Assembly (NCBI RefSeq): GCF_003732275.1
Contig: NZ_MOBM01000015.1
Location: 1-49,855, forward strand
Direction: 5' to 3'
DNA from: Pseudomonas frederiksbergensis
GTDB taxonomy: Bacteria; Pseudomonadota; Gammaproteobacteria; Pseudomonadales; Pseudomonadaceae
DNA: 49,855 bases
In this document: positions 28,999-37,151 of the stretch, in pieces
How positions within the stretch are numbered: position 1 is the stretch's first letter
Layout of the letters: each line of letters begins with the position of its first letter
Made by a program: the position numbers and the translations under genes
The notes under the pieces: generated by a model
Databases searched by the model: none
The model's input: the letters and a program-made list of their open reading frames with translations, nothing else
What the model was told of the DNA's origin: nothing

Positions 28999-29877
28999 TT
29001 ATCCCAATGACTTCTTGTAGCGGCCTTCGATCATCCGGTTCCACGACAGCATGATCAGCAGGTTGAGCAACAGCAGCGCGACGGCGATGGCCGCGCCCAT
29101 GGGCCAGTTGAGCTCCGACAGGTACTGGTCGTAGATCAGCGTGGCGACCATCTTTATCCGGCGTCCGCCGAGCAGTCCGGGGATGGCAAATGAACTGGCC
29201 GCGAGGCCGAACACGATCAAGGTGCCGGAGAGTACGCCGGGCATGATTTGCGGCAGCACCACTTTGCGCATCACCGTGAGGTGGCTGGCGCCAAGCGACA
29301 GCGCGGCTTGTTCGGCGGCCGGGTCGAGTTTTTGCAACGAGGTCCAGACCGGAATGATCATGAACGGCAGCATCACGTGAACCAGCGCGATCACCACGGC
29401 GAACGGCGTGTAAAGCAGCTTCATCGGCGAACCGCCGAAGGCTTGCAGCGTCTGGTTGACCAGGCCGTCGGCCCCGAGCAACAGGCTCCAGCCGAAGGCG
29501 CGCACCACCACCGAAATCAGCAACGGCGTGAGGATCAGAATCAGGAAAATCGAGCGCCACGGCGCGCCCATGCGGCTGAGGATGTAGGCCTCGGGTACGC
29601 CGATCACCACGCAGAGCAGGGTGGTCAGGGCGCTGATCCAAAACGTCCTCAGAAAGATCTCGTAGAAGTACGGATCGCCCAGCAGGCTGCTGTAGTGATC
29701 GAGGGTGTAGGCGTCGCTGTTGATTCCCGAGCTGTAGTCGAAGACGTTGAGCGACAGCACCAGCGTCAGCAGCAACGGGATCACCAGCAGACCGAAATAC
29801 AACGCCAGGGCCGGTGCGGATAACCAATAGCCCTGACGTGCCTGGCGTCCCTGAGGGATGACGGCAAGCGTACTCAT
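28999..29877 (-). CDS. ABC transporter permease, PotB/YdcU-like
   Basis: The protein has 292 residues. It starts MSTLAVIPQGRQ, then a hydrophobic segment (LALYFGLLVIPLLLTLVLSLN) and six helices in all. The EAA loop reads EQAALSLGASHLTVMRKVVLP. The start overlaps the ATPase stop by four bases (ATGA), showing coupling. A longer frame to 30024 overlaps the ATPase gene and is rejected. It forms the transmembrane pair with the next gene. Confidence 0.9.
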   Translation of the reverse strand: MSTLAVIPQGRQARQGYWLSAPALALYFGLLVIPLLLTLVLSLNVFDYSSGINSDAYTLDHYSSLLGDPYFYEIFLRTFWISALTTLLCVVIGVPEAYILSRMGAPWRSIFLILILTPLLISVVVRAFGWSLLLGADGLVNQTLQAFGGSPMKLLYTPFAVVIALVHVMLPFMIIPVWTSLQKLDPAAEQAALSLGASHLTVMRKVVLPQIMPGVLSGTLIVFGLAASSFAIPGLLGGRRIKMVATLIYDQYLSELNWPMGAAIAVALLLLNLLIMLSWNRMIEGRYKKSLG

Positions 29878-30899
29878 GCCGACACCTCGTCGACACTCAG
29901 CACCCGCAGCAATGTTGCATCCCAATCGAGGCCGACCGCCGTGCCTTCGATCAAGGGGGCCGAACCGTCGTTGCGACGCACTACGCTGAGTTCGCCCAAG
30001 GTTGTCGAGACGCCATACAACCACTGGCTGCCGAGGAAGAAGCGGCTGACGATCTTGCCTTGCAGGCGGCCCAGACCTTTATCCAGCAAGTCGATTTTTT
30101 CCGGGCGCAAGCTCAGGGTCAGTTCGCCGTTGCCACGACCGCAGACCTGCGCAACGCCAGTGCTGTCTCGCTCGCCGGGCAGCAGATTGGCCTTGCCGAC
30201 GAAGCCGGAAATGAACTCGGTGCGCGGGTGTTCGTAGAGGGTGTAGGGCGCGTCGATCTGAGTGATGCGCCCGGCCTGCATCACCACCACCCGATCGCTG
30301 ATCGACAGCGCTTCGGACTGGTCGTGGGTGACCATGAGTGTAGTGATGCCGACTTCGCGCTGGATGCGGCGGATTTCGAACTGCATCTCTTCGCGCAGAT
30401 TGGCGTCGAGGTTGGACAGCGGTTCGTCGAGCAGCAGCACCGGCGGCTCGATAACCAGTACCCGGGCCAGCGCAACACGTTGGCGCTGCCCGCCGGAAAG
30501 CTCTCGTGGATAACGCTCGGCGTGCAGGTGTAGACGTACCAGTTTCAGCACCCGATCCACCCGTTGCTGCAATTCGCCGTTGGGCACTTTGCGCATGCGC
30601 AGGCCGAAGGCGACGTTGTCTTGCACAGTCATGTGCGGGAACAGCGCGTAACTCTGGAACACCACGCCCAGACCGCGACTGGCGGGTTTGGCGTGGGTGA
30701 TGTCGCGACCGTCCAGGACAATGCGCCCACTGCTGACTTCAACGAAGCCGGCGATCATTTGCAGGGTGGTGGTTTTGCCGCAACCGGAGGGGCCGAGCAA
30801 GGAGACGAACTCGCCTTTCTCCACTGACAGATTGGTGGCGACGACCGCGTCGATCTCACCGTAACGTTTGCCGAGGTTTTCAAGTTGCACGAAGGCCAT
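29874..30899 (-). CDS. ABC transporter ATP-binding protein, PotA-like
   Basis: The protein has 341 residues. Walker A is LLGPSGCGKTTTLQMIAGF, the Q-loop is VVFQSYALFPHMTV, the signature is LSGGQRQRVALARVL, Walker B is LLLDEPLSNLD, and the switch histidine is in VTHDQSEALSISDR. A TOBE regulatory domain follows residue 240. ATG 30899 is used, with TGGAG upstream. It is the first gene of the operon, read away from the IclR regulator, with 244 bases between the two. Confidence 0.92.
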   Translation of the reverse strand: MAFVQLENLGKRYGEIDAVVATNLSVEKGEFVSLLGPSGCGKTTTLQMIAGFVEVSSGRIVLDGRDITHAKPASRGLGVVFQSYALFPHMTVQDNVAFGLRMRKVPNGELQQRVDRVLKLVRLHLHAERYPRELSGGQRQRVALARVLVIEPPVLLLDEPLSNLDANLREEMQFEIRRIQREVGITTLMVTHDQSEALSISDRVVVMQAGRITQIDAPYTLYEHPRTEFISGFVGKANLLPGERDSTGVAQVCGRGNGELTLSLRPEKIDLLDKGLGRLQGKIVSRFFLGSQWLYGVSTTLGELSVVRRNDGSAPLIEGTAVGLDWDATLLRVLSVDEVSA

Positions 30900-31143
30900 G
30901 ACTGCGCTCCACCTGAGATTGTTATGCGTCGCCAAAGGCGCGCTTTTTTGTATGGGCAGATACGAAAAGGATGTTGCCGGGGTGCGTTGGCGCTCGACTT
31001 CTGTCGGCTGCCGCTGTTGTTCGAATCGCCCCTGATGGACGCAGAGTAGGACGAAGAATAGGATGGGCTCAATGGCCTATTTCACTGAAGCGATGACTAT
31101 TTTCAGTTTCATTCAGTGAGTAAATTTATTGTCGAGAAATAAC

Positions 31144-31980
31144 ATGTCAGATTCCATTAAGCGGAATGAAAATAAAAATGAAGTCGGCGTCGGTGCCGTC
31201 TCAAGACTATTTGCGGTGCTGCGCAGTCTGGGTGACACCGTCGAAGGCGGAGAACGCGTGACGCAACTGGCCCGGCGCATTGGTTTATCGCAACCGACCA
31301 CCCACCGCTTGCTGCGCAGCCTGATGGACGAGGGCATGGTCGAACAGGACGCGCGCAACAAACGCTATCGCCTGAGCCTGGAATTTTTTGCATTGGCGGC
31401 ACGTGCCGGCAACACCGGCAACTTGCGCGAACTGGCGCGGCCGGCGTTGCTGCGGCTGTCGGCATCATTGGGGGATTCGTTGTTTTTACTGGCACGCAGC
31501 GGCTTCGATGCGATCTGTCTGGACCGCAGTGAAGGGCCGTTTCCGATCCGCACCTTTACCGGTGACATCGGCGGGCGGGTGGCGCTTGGTGTGGGGCAGG
31601 GCAGCCTGGCGATTCTGGCGTTTCTGCCGGAAGAAGAGCGCGACACAGTGATTCATTACAACCTGCCGCGGCTCAAGGATTTTCACCTGTATGACGAGGT
31701 GTTCCTGCGCTCGGAAGTCGAGAATGTGCGCACCCTCGGTTACGCGGGGCGCAACACTGGCGTATTGCAAGGCATGGCTGGGGTGGCCGTGCCGATCCTC
31801 GACCGCGAAGGCCGGGCGGTGGCGGCGCTGAGTGTGGCCACGGTCAGCGATCGCCTGGGGCCGGATCGCTTGCCGACGGTGGTGGAGATGCTCAAGCGTG
31901 AAGCTGCGCTGATCGGGCCGCGGATCAATCCGTTCGATCCGCTGTTGCGAAGGCCTTCGCAAGTGTTTGGGCAGGGGTGA
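31144..31980 (+). CDS. IclR-family transcription regulator
   Basis: This 278-residue IclR-type regulator has a winged helix (AVSRLFAVLRSLGDTVEGGERVTQLARRIGLSQPTTHRLLRSL) and a C-terminal GAF-like effector domain (GRVALGVGQGSLAILAFLPEEE, YAGRNTGVLQGMAGVAVPILD). It is divergent from the transporter/dehydrogenase operon and is its probable regulator, with the transported amine or a product as effector. That assignment rests on position only. ATG 31144 is used; a TTG start at 31129 is possible. The intergenic region at 30900-31143 is AT-rich near the regulator, as expected for a shared promoter. Confidence 0.88.
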   Translation: MSDSIKRNENKNEVGVGAVSRLFAVLRSLGDTVEGGERVTQLARRIGLSQPTTHRLLRSLMDEGMVEQDARNKRYRLSLEFFALAARAGNTGNLRELARPALLRLSASLGDSLFLLARSGFDAICLDRSEGPFPIRTFTGDIGGRVALGVGQGSLAILAFLPEEERDTVIHYNLPRLKDFHLYDEVFLRSEVENVRTLGYAGRNTGVLQGMAGVAVPILDREGRAVAALSVATVSDRLGPDRLPTVVEMLKREAALIGPRINPFDPLLRRPSQVFGQG

Positions 31981-32007
31981 CCACAATTCACAAGTCTCCA
32001 CCGATCC

Positions 32008-32104
32008 AAATGTGGGAGCGAGCCTGCTCGCGATTGCGGTGTATCAGTCGATATTAATGTTGAATGTACCGGCCTCATCGCGAGCAGGCTCGCTCCCACA
32101 GGGG
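32008..32104. repeat. paired inverted REP palindromes (BIME)
   Basis: ATGTGGGAGCGAGCCTGCTC and its inverse lie between the convergent iclR-type and anti-sigma genes. Confidence 0.9.
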
Positions 32105-32114
32105 GGGGTGGTGA

Positions 32115-32867
32115 TCAGAACTGCGCAGTTTGTTTGAGCATCTGCGCCGCCGGCGTATCACTCGGGCTGACCATCGCGTAGTTGTAACCGGCACCCGACC
32201 AGTACTCGGCCTGCAACTCACCGTCGCTGCGACTACCGCGAGGCAGCAGGGTGTTTTTCGGTCCGGGTGGACGGACGTAGAAGCTGACTTTATGCCCGCT
32301 CTGATCCTCGTACACCACCATTGCCGCCGGCCCTTGTTCAGTGCTGAGCAGCCGCCCGCTGATGGGGGTGTATCCGGCAGCGGTCAGGTTCGGCAGGCGA
32401 TGGGCCTGGCTGAAATACCGATCGAGCCAACCCTGCATGTCGCCGTCATCGCTGACTTTGTAATCCGCCGGCAGGATGCCTTGCTGGGCAATCAGCCGGT
32501 AGGCCTGCATCGCATCGGTCATCGGCAATGGAGCGCTGACCAGGGTCATTTCCCTCGCTTGCCAACCGCTCAAACCGCCGACGCTGACCGCGATCAGCAA
32601 CACCGCGGCGCTGGCCAGATGGCGGCGCGACTGGTGTTTGACTCGCTGGCGAATCATTGTCGGGTCGAGTTGCGGGTTGGCCGGTTGCTGCAAGGCGCCG
32701 CTCAGGGCCGCGCGCAATTGTTGGGCATCGTGTTGCCAGGCGCGTACTTGCGCGGCCACTTCGGTGTTGTTGGCCAGATAAGTCTCCACCCGATGTCGGT
32801 CGGCATCGCTGAGTTGGTGATCGACGTAGGCGTGCAGGTCACGCTCGCTGGGAGGCAGGCTGATCAT
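32115..32867 (-). CDS. anti-sigma factor (transmembrane)
   Basis: The protein has 250 residues. The cytoplasmic N-terminus (DLHAYVDHQLSDADRHRVETYLANN) is the sigma-binding domain of the ChrR/RsiW-like anti-sigma group. One membrane helix (about residues 84-103, LASAAVLLIAVSVGGLSGW) precedes a periplasmic domain of about 145 residues that probably senses the signal. The start overlaps the end of the ECF sigma gene by four bases, so it is coupled to it. It should hold the sigma factor inactive until an envelope or oxidative signal arrives. Confidence 0.85.
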   Translation of the reverse strand: MISLPPSERDLHAYVDHQLSDADRHRVETYLANNTEVAAQVRAWQHDAQQLRAALSGALQQPANPQLDPTMIRQRVKHQSRRHLASAAVLLIAVSVGGLSGWQAREMTLVSAPLPMTDAMQAYRLIAQQGILPADYKVSDDGDMQGWLDRYFSQAHRLPNLTAAGYTPISGRLLSTEQGPAAMVVYEDQSGHKVSFYVRPPGPKNTLLPRGSRSDGELQAEYWSGAGYNYAMVSPSDTPAAQMLKQTAQF

Positions 32868-33370
32868 TTGAGTCTCCGCAGAGAAGGGTGGGTGATTTCG
32901 CCGTCACTGAGCTGGCGCAAGGCCTGGCGTGCGCGGGACAGGCGCGACATCACGGTGCCGATGGGGACGTCGAGAATCTCGGCGACCTCCTTATAGCTCA
33001 AGCCTTCCACCGACACCCAGAGCAGCAGCGCACGCTGTTCGGTGCTGAGCTGATCGAAGGCTTGCAGGGTCGATTGGGCGATCACCGTGCGTTCTGCCGA
33101 AGGCTGCGCATCATCACGGCCGGTAAAGAATTCGAGCATCCGCGCATAACGCCGGGAGCGGCGATGGGCGTCGAGAAACTGTCGATAAAGAATCGAAAAC
33201 AGCCAGGCACGCAAGTCGCCCTCGGGACGTTTGTCGCCCCAACTCGACAGCGCGCGCTCAAGGCAGGCCTGCACCAGATCATCGGCGCTGCTGGGGTTGC
33301 GCGTCAGCGATACGGCGAAACGCCGCAGCCTGGGAATGACTTCCCTGAGTTGTTCGTCGATATCGTTCAT
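32864..33370 (-). CDS. ECF RNA polymerase sigma factor
   Basis: The protein has 168 residues. Region 2 reads RRFAVSLTRNPSSADDLVQACLERAL...LRAWLFSILYRQFLDAHRR, and region 4 reads LLLWVSVEGLSYKEVAEILDVPIGTVMSRLSRARQAL. There is no region 3, as in other extracytoplasmic-function sigma factors. ATG 33370 (MNDIDEQLREV) is chosen; the frame to 33424 would swallow the promoter found at 33412-33437. It pairs with the downstream anti-sigma gene and is divergent from a peroxidase operon with the same promoter type, so it most likely controls both itself and that operon. Confidence 0.92.
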   Translation of the reverse strand: MNDIDEQLREVIPRLRRFAVSLTRNPSSADDLVQACLERALSSWGDKRPEGDLRAWLFSILYRQFLDAHRRSRRYARMLEFFTGRDDAQPSAERTVIAQSTLQAFDQLSTEQRALLLWVSVEGLSYKEVAEILDVPIGTVMSRLSRARQALRQLSDGEITHPSLRRLK

Positions 33371-33411
33371 GAAGTTCTGACCAGTCACTACGCTGTGGTG
33401 AGTGTTCAGGA

Positions 33412-33437
33412 AGACGCCTGGCATTCGAGGTTATTCC
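33412..33437 (-). promoter_or_regulatory. ECF-type promoter of the sigma/anti-sigma genes
   Basis: On the minus strand, GGAATAA (33437-33431), 14 bases and CGTCT (33416-33412) form an ECF-style promoter 42 bases upstream of the sigma start. It is identical in both boxes and in spacing to the promoter on the other strand. Confidence 0.7.
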
Positions 33438-33465
33438 ACGCCTGGAAAAATAAACACCGGGCGAT

Positions 33466-33491
33466 GGAATAAACCTTGGCGCGGTTCGTCT
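33466..33491 (+). promoter_or_regulatory. ECF-type promoter of the peroxidase/cytochrome genes
   Basis: GGAATAA (33466-33472), 14 bases and CGTCT (33487-33491) lie 44 bases before the peroxidase ATG. The match to the divergent promoter of the sigma gene indicates control by the same sigma factor. Confidence 0.7.
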
Positions 33492-33534
33492 GCCTGATTC
33501 TTCTCACTTGTGGCCGATGGCCCTGGAGTCATTC

Positions 33535-34629
33535 ATGGTAGATCGCTCATCACCGCCAACGGGACCTGACCGGCCACCGCTGAGTGCCGCGAGCCTGACG
33601 TTGCGCCTGACCGGCATTGTCGTGGTGGTCGCCGCGCTGGCCGGGGCTTTTGCCTACGTCAACGGCACATTGGACCCACAACGCCTGACGCCAAAAGCCT
33701 TGGTCAATGTGCTGGAGAAAAACAACGGTGTGCATCCGGGGTTTCGTCGCAATCATGCCAAAGGCGTGTGCGTGATCGGGCATTTCGAGAGCAGCAGCCA
33801 GGCGCGCGAGTATTCCAGCGCCCAAGTGTTCAGCGAAGCGCGGACCCCGGTGGTCGGGCGTTTCGCGCTGCCTGCCGGCAATCCTTACGCGCCGGACAAT
33901 AGCGTGCCGATCCGCAGCCTGGCGTTGCGTTTCACCCAGGCCAACGGTCAGCAGTGGCGCACCGGGATGAACAGCATGCCGGTGTTCCCGGTGGGTACAC
34001 CGGAGGCGTTCTATCAGCTGCAACAGGCACAATCACCGGACCCGGCTACCGGCAAACCGAACCCTGGGGCTGTTCCGGCATTCTTCGGTTCTCATCCGGA
34101 AGCCGCGCCATTTCTGGCCTGGATCAAAACCGCCAAACCTTCGGCCAGTTACGCGACGGAAACCTATAACAGTGTCAACGCGTTTTACCTGGTGAGCGCG
34201 GTCGGTCACCGGCAAGCGGTGCGTTGGAGCATGACGCCAGTGGCTCAGGATGCGACAGGTGCAACGGCCCCCGAGGGCGGTGATTTTCTCGAGAAAGATC
34301 TGGTGAAGCGTTTGTCCGCCGGCCCGCTGCGTTGGCAGTTGAACATCACCTTGGCGAACCCCGAGGATCCGGTCAACGACGCGAGCAAGGCCTGGCCCGA
34401 CGGCCGCAAAGTGCTGAACGCCGGCACTCTGGTGCTCGAAAGTACCCAGCCGCAACTCAATGGCGAGTGCCGTGACATCAACTACGACCCACTGGTATTA
34501 CCCAGCGGTATCGAAGGCTCCGATGACCCGTTACTCGCTGCTCGCTCAGCGGGTTACGCCAGTTCCTACTTGCGTCGTACCAGCGAAGTCAGCCAGTTGC
34601 CCGCCGCTAAACAGGAGGCTCAACAATGA
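33535..34629 (+). CDS. membrane-anchored catalase-family peroxidase
   Basis: The protein has 364 residues, with an N-terminal membrane helix (LTGIVVVVAALAGAFAYVNG, about residues 25-44), so the heme domain is likely periplasmic. The catalase core is short: the distal histidine lies in FRRNHAKGVCVIGHFE, followed by FSEARTPVVGRFALPAGNP and LALRFTQANGQQWRTGMNSMPVF. It lacks the long C-terminal part of classical catalases, as in SrpA-like catalase-family peroxidases, which reduce peroxides with an external donor. ATG 33535 is supported by GGAG at 33525. It is translationally coupled to the cytochrome b561 gene, which may supply electrons. Confidence 0.88.
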   Translation: MVDRSSPPTGPDRPPLSAASLTLRLTGIVVVVAALAGAFAYVNGTLDPQRLTPKALVNVLEKNNGVHPGFRRNHAKGVCVIGHFESSSQAREYSSAQVFSEARTPVVGRFALPAGNPYAPDNSVPIRSLALRFTQANGQQWRTGMNSMPVFPVGTPEAFYQLQQAQSPDPATGKPNPGAVPAFFGSHPEAAPFLAWIKTAKPSASYATETYNSVNAFYLVSAVGHRQAVRWSMTPVAQDATGATAPEGGDFLEKDLVKRLSAGPLRWQLNITLANPEDPVNDASKAWPDGRKVLNAGTLVLESTQPQLNGECRDINYDPLVLPSGIEGSDDPLLAARSAGYASSYLRRTSEVSQLPAAKQEAQQ

Positions 34630-35171
34630 GTACCCAACCGAATCATTTCGCGCCGTTGGCGCGGCTGCTGCACTGGCTGATGGCGCTGATGATCATCTCG
34701 ATGCTGTTTATCGGCGCGGGCATGGTTGCCTCGGTGTCCGAGCGCCATCAGTGGCTGATCCATCTGCACAAACCTTTGGGGGTCGCGATTCTGTTGCTGG
34801 TGATCGTGCGTCTGGCCGTGCGTTTTTCGACCCGGCAACCACCACTGCCGGCGGACCTGCCGGGTTGGCAAGCGCTCGCGGCCAAGGCTTCGCATATCTT
34901 GTTGTACGCCTTGATGCTGATTTTGCCGCTGCTGGGCTGGGCGATGATTTCGGCGGCTGGCGATCCGGTGATGCTCAGTAGTTCGTTGCAGTTGCCGTCG
35001 ATCCTGCCGGCGAATGCCCAGGTGTTTGCGTTTCTGCGCAAGGCGCATGGGTATCTGGCGTATCTGCTGTTTCTGACTGTGCTGTTGCATTTGGCGGCGG
35101 CGTTGTTTCATGGTTGGGTGCGTCGGGATGATGTGCTGAACAGCATGTTGCGGGGTAAGGATCGCGGCTGA
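34626..35171 (+). CDS. cytochrome b561 family protein, partner of the peroxidase
   Basis: This 181-residue membrane cytochrome b has four helices and histidines positioned for two hemes (LLHWLMALMIIS, HLHKPLGVAILL, KAHGYLAYLLFL, LLHLAAALFHGWV). The start overlaps the peroxidase stop (ATGA). A quinol-oxidising cytochrome next to a periplasmic peroxidase suggests electron delivery from the quinone pool to reduce peroxide, which is an inference from the pairing. It ends the operon just before a 35-bp hairpin. Confidence 0.87.
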   Translation: MSTQPNHFAPLARLLHWLMALMIISMLFIGAGMVASVSERHQWLIHLHKPLGVAILLLVIVRLAVRFSTRQPPLPADLPGWQALAAKASHILLYALMLILPLLGWAMISAAGDPVMLSSSLQLPSILPANAQVFAFLRKAHGYLAYLLFLTVLLHLAAALFHGWVRRDDVLNSMLRGKDRG

Positions 35172-35214
35172 TCCCAGCAGCCGCAGCTAAATACTGTGGA
35201 TGTACGCGATCAAT

Positions 35215-35303
35215 GTAGGAGCTGCCGAAGGCTGCGATCTTTTGATCTTGGGGACACCTTCGATTTCTAAGATCAAAAGATCGCAGCCTTCGGCAGCTCC
35301 TAC
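35215..35303. repeat. perfect 35-bp inverted repeat, terminator-like
   Basis: The arms 35215-35249 and 35269-35303 are perfectly complementary (GTAGGAGCTGCCGAAGGCTG..., loop of 19). This is a different pseudomonad repeat family from the GTGGGAGCGAG type. A related, imperfect copy lies at 37056-37146. It sits between convergent genes and probably ends transcription from both. Confidence 0.9.
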
Positions 35304-35306
35304 GCG

Positions 35307-36506
35307 TCAGCGTGAAGCTGCTTCCATAGGTTGGTCCTTTGTGGCCAACGTCATCCACCAGTAAATCAACGCCACGGCATTGATCCCCCCTCCCAACAGG
35401 CACACTCCAAGCCATCCGGCCCAGGCATACATCGCCGTCGAACCGATAGAACCCAAGGCGCTGCCGATCGAATAGAACAGCATGTAGCCAGCGGTGAGTC
35501 GGCTTTGCGCTTCGGGGCGCACGCTATAGATCATGCTCTGGCTGGTGACATGAACGGCTTGCAAGCCCAGATCCAGCGTAATCACCCCGAGCAGCAGCGC
35601 CCATAACGAAGATTGGGTGAGTGCGATGGGCAGCCATGAGGCGAGCATCAGCAGCAACGACAGTCCACTGGTCCATTGACCCAGACCGCGATCGGCAAGA
35701 TGCCCGGCGCGAGCGGCGGCTAGCGCACCGGCGGCTCCGGCCAGGCCGAACAGCCCGATTTCGGTGTGGGAAAGTGAAAGCGGCGGGGCACTCAGCGGTA
35801 ATACCAAGGGTGTCCATAGCACCATGGCGCTGGCGAAGGTCAGCAGGGCGAGCATGGCCCGTTGACGCAATACCGGTTCTTCCTTGAACAACGTGAATAC
35901 CGAGCCGATCAACACGCCGTAAGCGCTATCCGGTCGCGCATCTTCGTGCTTGGGCAGCACACGAAACAACAGCAGCGCCATCACCAGGGTCAACCCGGCG
36001 GACAACAGATAAATCGAACGCCAACCGGCCAGATCGGCCATGCCGCCCGCCACCGTTCGTGCCAACAGAATGCCGACGACAATGCCGCTGGTGATCACGC
36101 CCACCACACGTCCACGTTGCGCCGGGATGGCCAGGGTCGCGGCGTAGGCCACCAGGACTTGCGTCACGACCGCCAGTAATCCGGTCAGCGCCATGCCGAG
36201 CAACAGCCAGATGCTGTTCGACGCTAATGCAATCATCAACAAGGCCAGCGCCGACAGCAGGGTTTGCACGACGATCAGCCGGCGACGGTTGAGCAGATCC
36301 CCTAGCGGAACCAGCAACAACAGACCCACGCCATAACCGATCTGGGTAAGAGTGACGACGATACCGATGGTTGCCGGTTCCATGGCGAAGGCTTCGGCCA
36401 TGGCATCGAGCAGCGGTTGTGCGTAATACACATTGCCGACGGCCAGGCCGCAGGCGACGGAAAATAGCAGCACCACTGCGCCGCTCAGTGGGTGGTCACG
36501 TTTCAT
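35307..36506 (-). CDS. major facilitator superfamily exporter
   Basis: The protein has about 399 residues and twelve hydrophobic segments. The N-terminal half includes NVYYAQPLLDAMAEAF and LLLLVPLGDLLNRRRLIVVQTL, the intracellular loop motif of MFS drug/sugar exporters (YbjJ/NepI-like). The second half begins near LLTFASAMVLWTPLVLPL. Two adjacent ATGs (36509 and 36506) are possible starts, with AGGAAG just upstream. It is divergent from an HxlR regulator with a clear palindromic operator between them, a common arrangement for inducible efflux. The substrate is unknown. Confidence 0.88.
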   Translation of the reverse strand: MKRDHPLSGAVVLLFSVACGLAVGNVYYAQPLLDAMAEAFAMEPATIGIVVTLTQIGYGVGLLLLVPLGDLLNRRRLIVVQTLLSALALLMIALASNSIWLLLGMALTGLLAVVTQVLVAYAATLAIPAQRGRVVGVITSGIVVGILLARTVAGGMADLAGWRSIYLLSAGLTLVMALLLFRVLPKHEDARPDSAYGVLIGSVFTLFKEEPVLRQRAMLALLTFASAMVLWTPLVLPLSAPPLSLSHTEIGLFGLAGAAGALAAARAGHLADRGLGQWTSGLSLLLMLASWLPIALTQSSLWALLLGVITLDLGLQAVHVTSQSMIYSVRPEAQSRLTAGYMLFYSIGSALGSIGSTAMYAWAGWLGVCLLGGGINAVALIYWWMTLATKDQPMEAASR

Positions 36507-36532
36507 CACAGGCTTCCTTGTGTGGTTTCAAA

Positions 36533-36568
36533 ATAAAACCAGTTGTACGGTAGGGAGTCTGGTTTTAT
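36533..36568. promoter_or_regulatory. probable HxlR operator
   Basis: ATAAAACCAG, 16 bases, CTGGTTTTAT is a perfect 10-bp inverted repeat between the divergent exporter and regulator genes. It overlaps where both promoters must lie, as expected for binding by the HxlR dimer. Confidence 0.65.
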
Positions 36569-36602
36569 ATTGCAACCACATTTGTTGCCGGCGGACGCGG
36601 TC

Positions 36603-37049
36603 ATGGTTAAACGTACAAGCATGGAAGGCGCCGAATGCCCGGTCGCCCGTTCACTGGATGCGATTGGTGATTGGTGGTCGTTATTGATCGTGCGCGATGC
36701 GTTCGATGGCCTGCGGCGATTCGGTGAGTTCCAGCGCAATCTGGGCATGGCCAAAAACATTCTCTCGGCACGCCTGCGCACGTTGGTGGCTCACGGGATT
36801 TTCGATTTGGTGCCTGCGTCGGACGGCAGCGCGTATCAGGAATACGTGCTGACGGAGAAGGGCAAGGGGCTGTTCCCGTTGATCATCGGGTTACGGCAGT
36901 GGGGCGAGGCGTTTTTCTATGAGGCGGGGGAGGCACATTCGCGGGTTGTCGATCGTGAGAACGGTCGACCCGTGCGGGCTCTGGAATTGCGTGCCGAGGA
37001 TGGGCGTTTGTTGGGGCCGGAGGATTGTGTGCGGATTGTGGCTGAGTAA
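36603..37049 (+). CDS. HxlR-family transcription regulator
   Basis: This 148-residue winged-helix protein has the HxlR signature: CPVARSLDAIGDWWSLLIVRDAFDGLRRFGEFQRNLGMAKNILSARLRTLVAHGI. The conserved Cys of the family lies in AECPVA near the start. A C-terminal segment of about 40 residues extends the domain. ATG 36603 is chosen, since the frame from 36543 would cover the operator. It is the likely repressor of the divergent exporter. Confidence 0.87.
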   Translation: MVKRTSMEGAECPVARSLDAIGDWWSLLIVRDAFDGLRRFGEFQRNLGMAKNILSARLRTLVAHGIFDLVPASDGSAYQEYVLTEKGKGLFPLIIGLRQWGEAFFYEAGEAHSRVVDRENGRPVRALELRAEDGRLLGPEDCVRIVAE

Positions 37050-37055
37050 AAAATC

Positions 37056-37146
37056 AAAAGATTAAAAGATCGCAGCCTTCGCCAGCTCCTACAGGCGTAC
37101 ACAAAACCCTGTAGGAGCTGGCGAAGCCTGCGATCTTTTGATCTTA
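37056..37146. repeat. imperfect long inverted repeat, terminator-like
   Basis: About 37 bases (GATCGCAGCCTTCGCCAGCTCC...) pair with an inverse copy across a 12-base loop, with a few mismatches. It is the same repeat family as 35215-35303 and lies between the convergent hxlR-type and carboxypeptidase genes. Confidence 0.88.
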
Positions 37147-37151
37147 AATAA

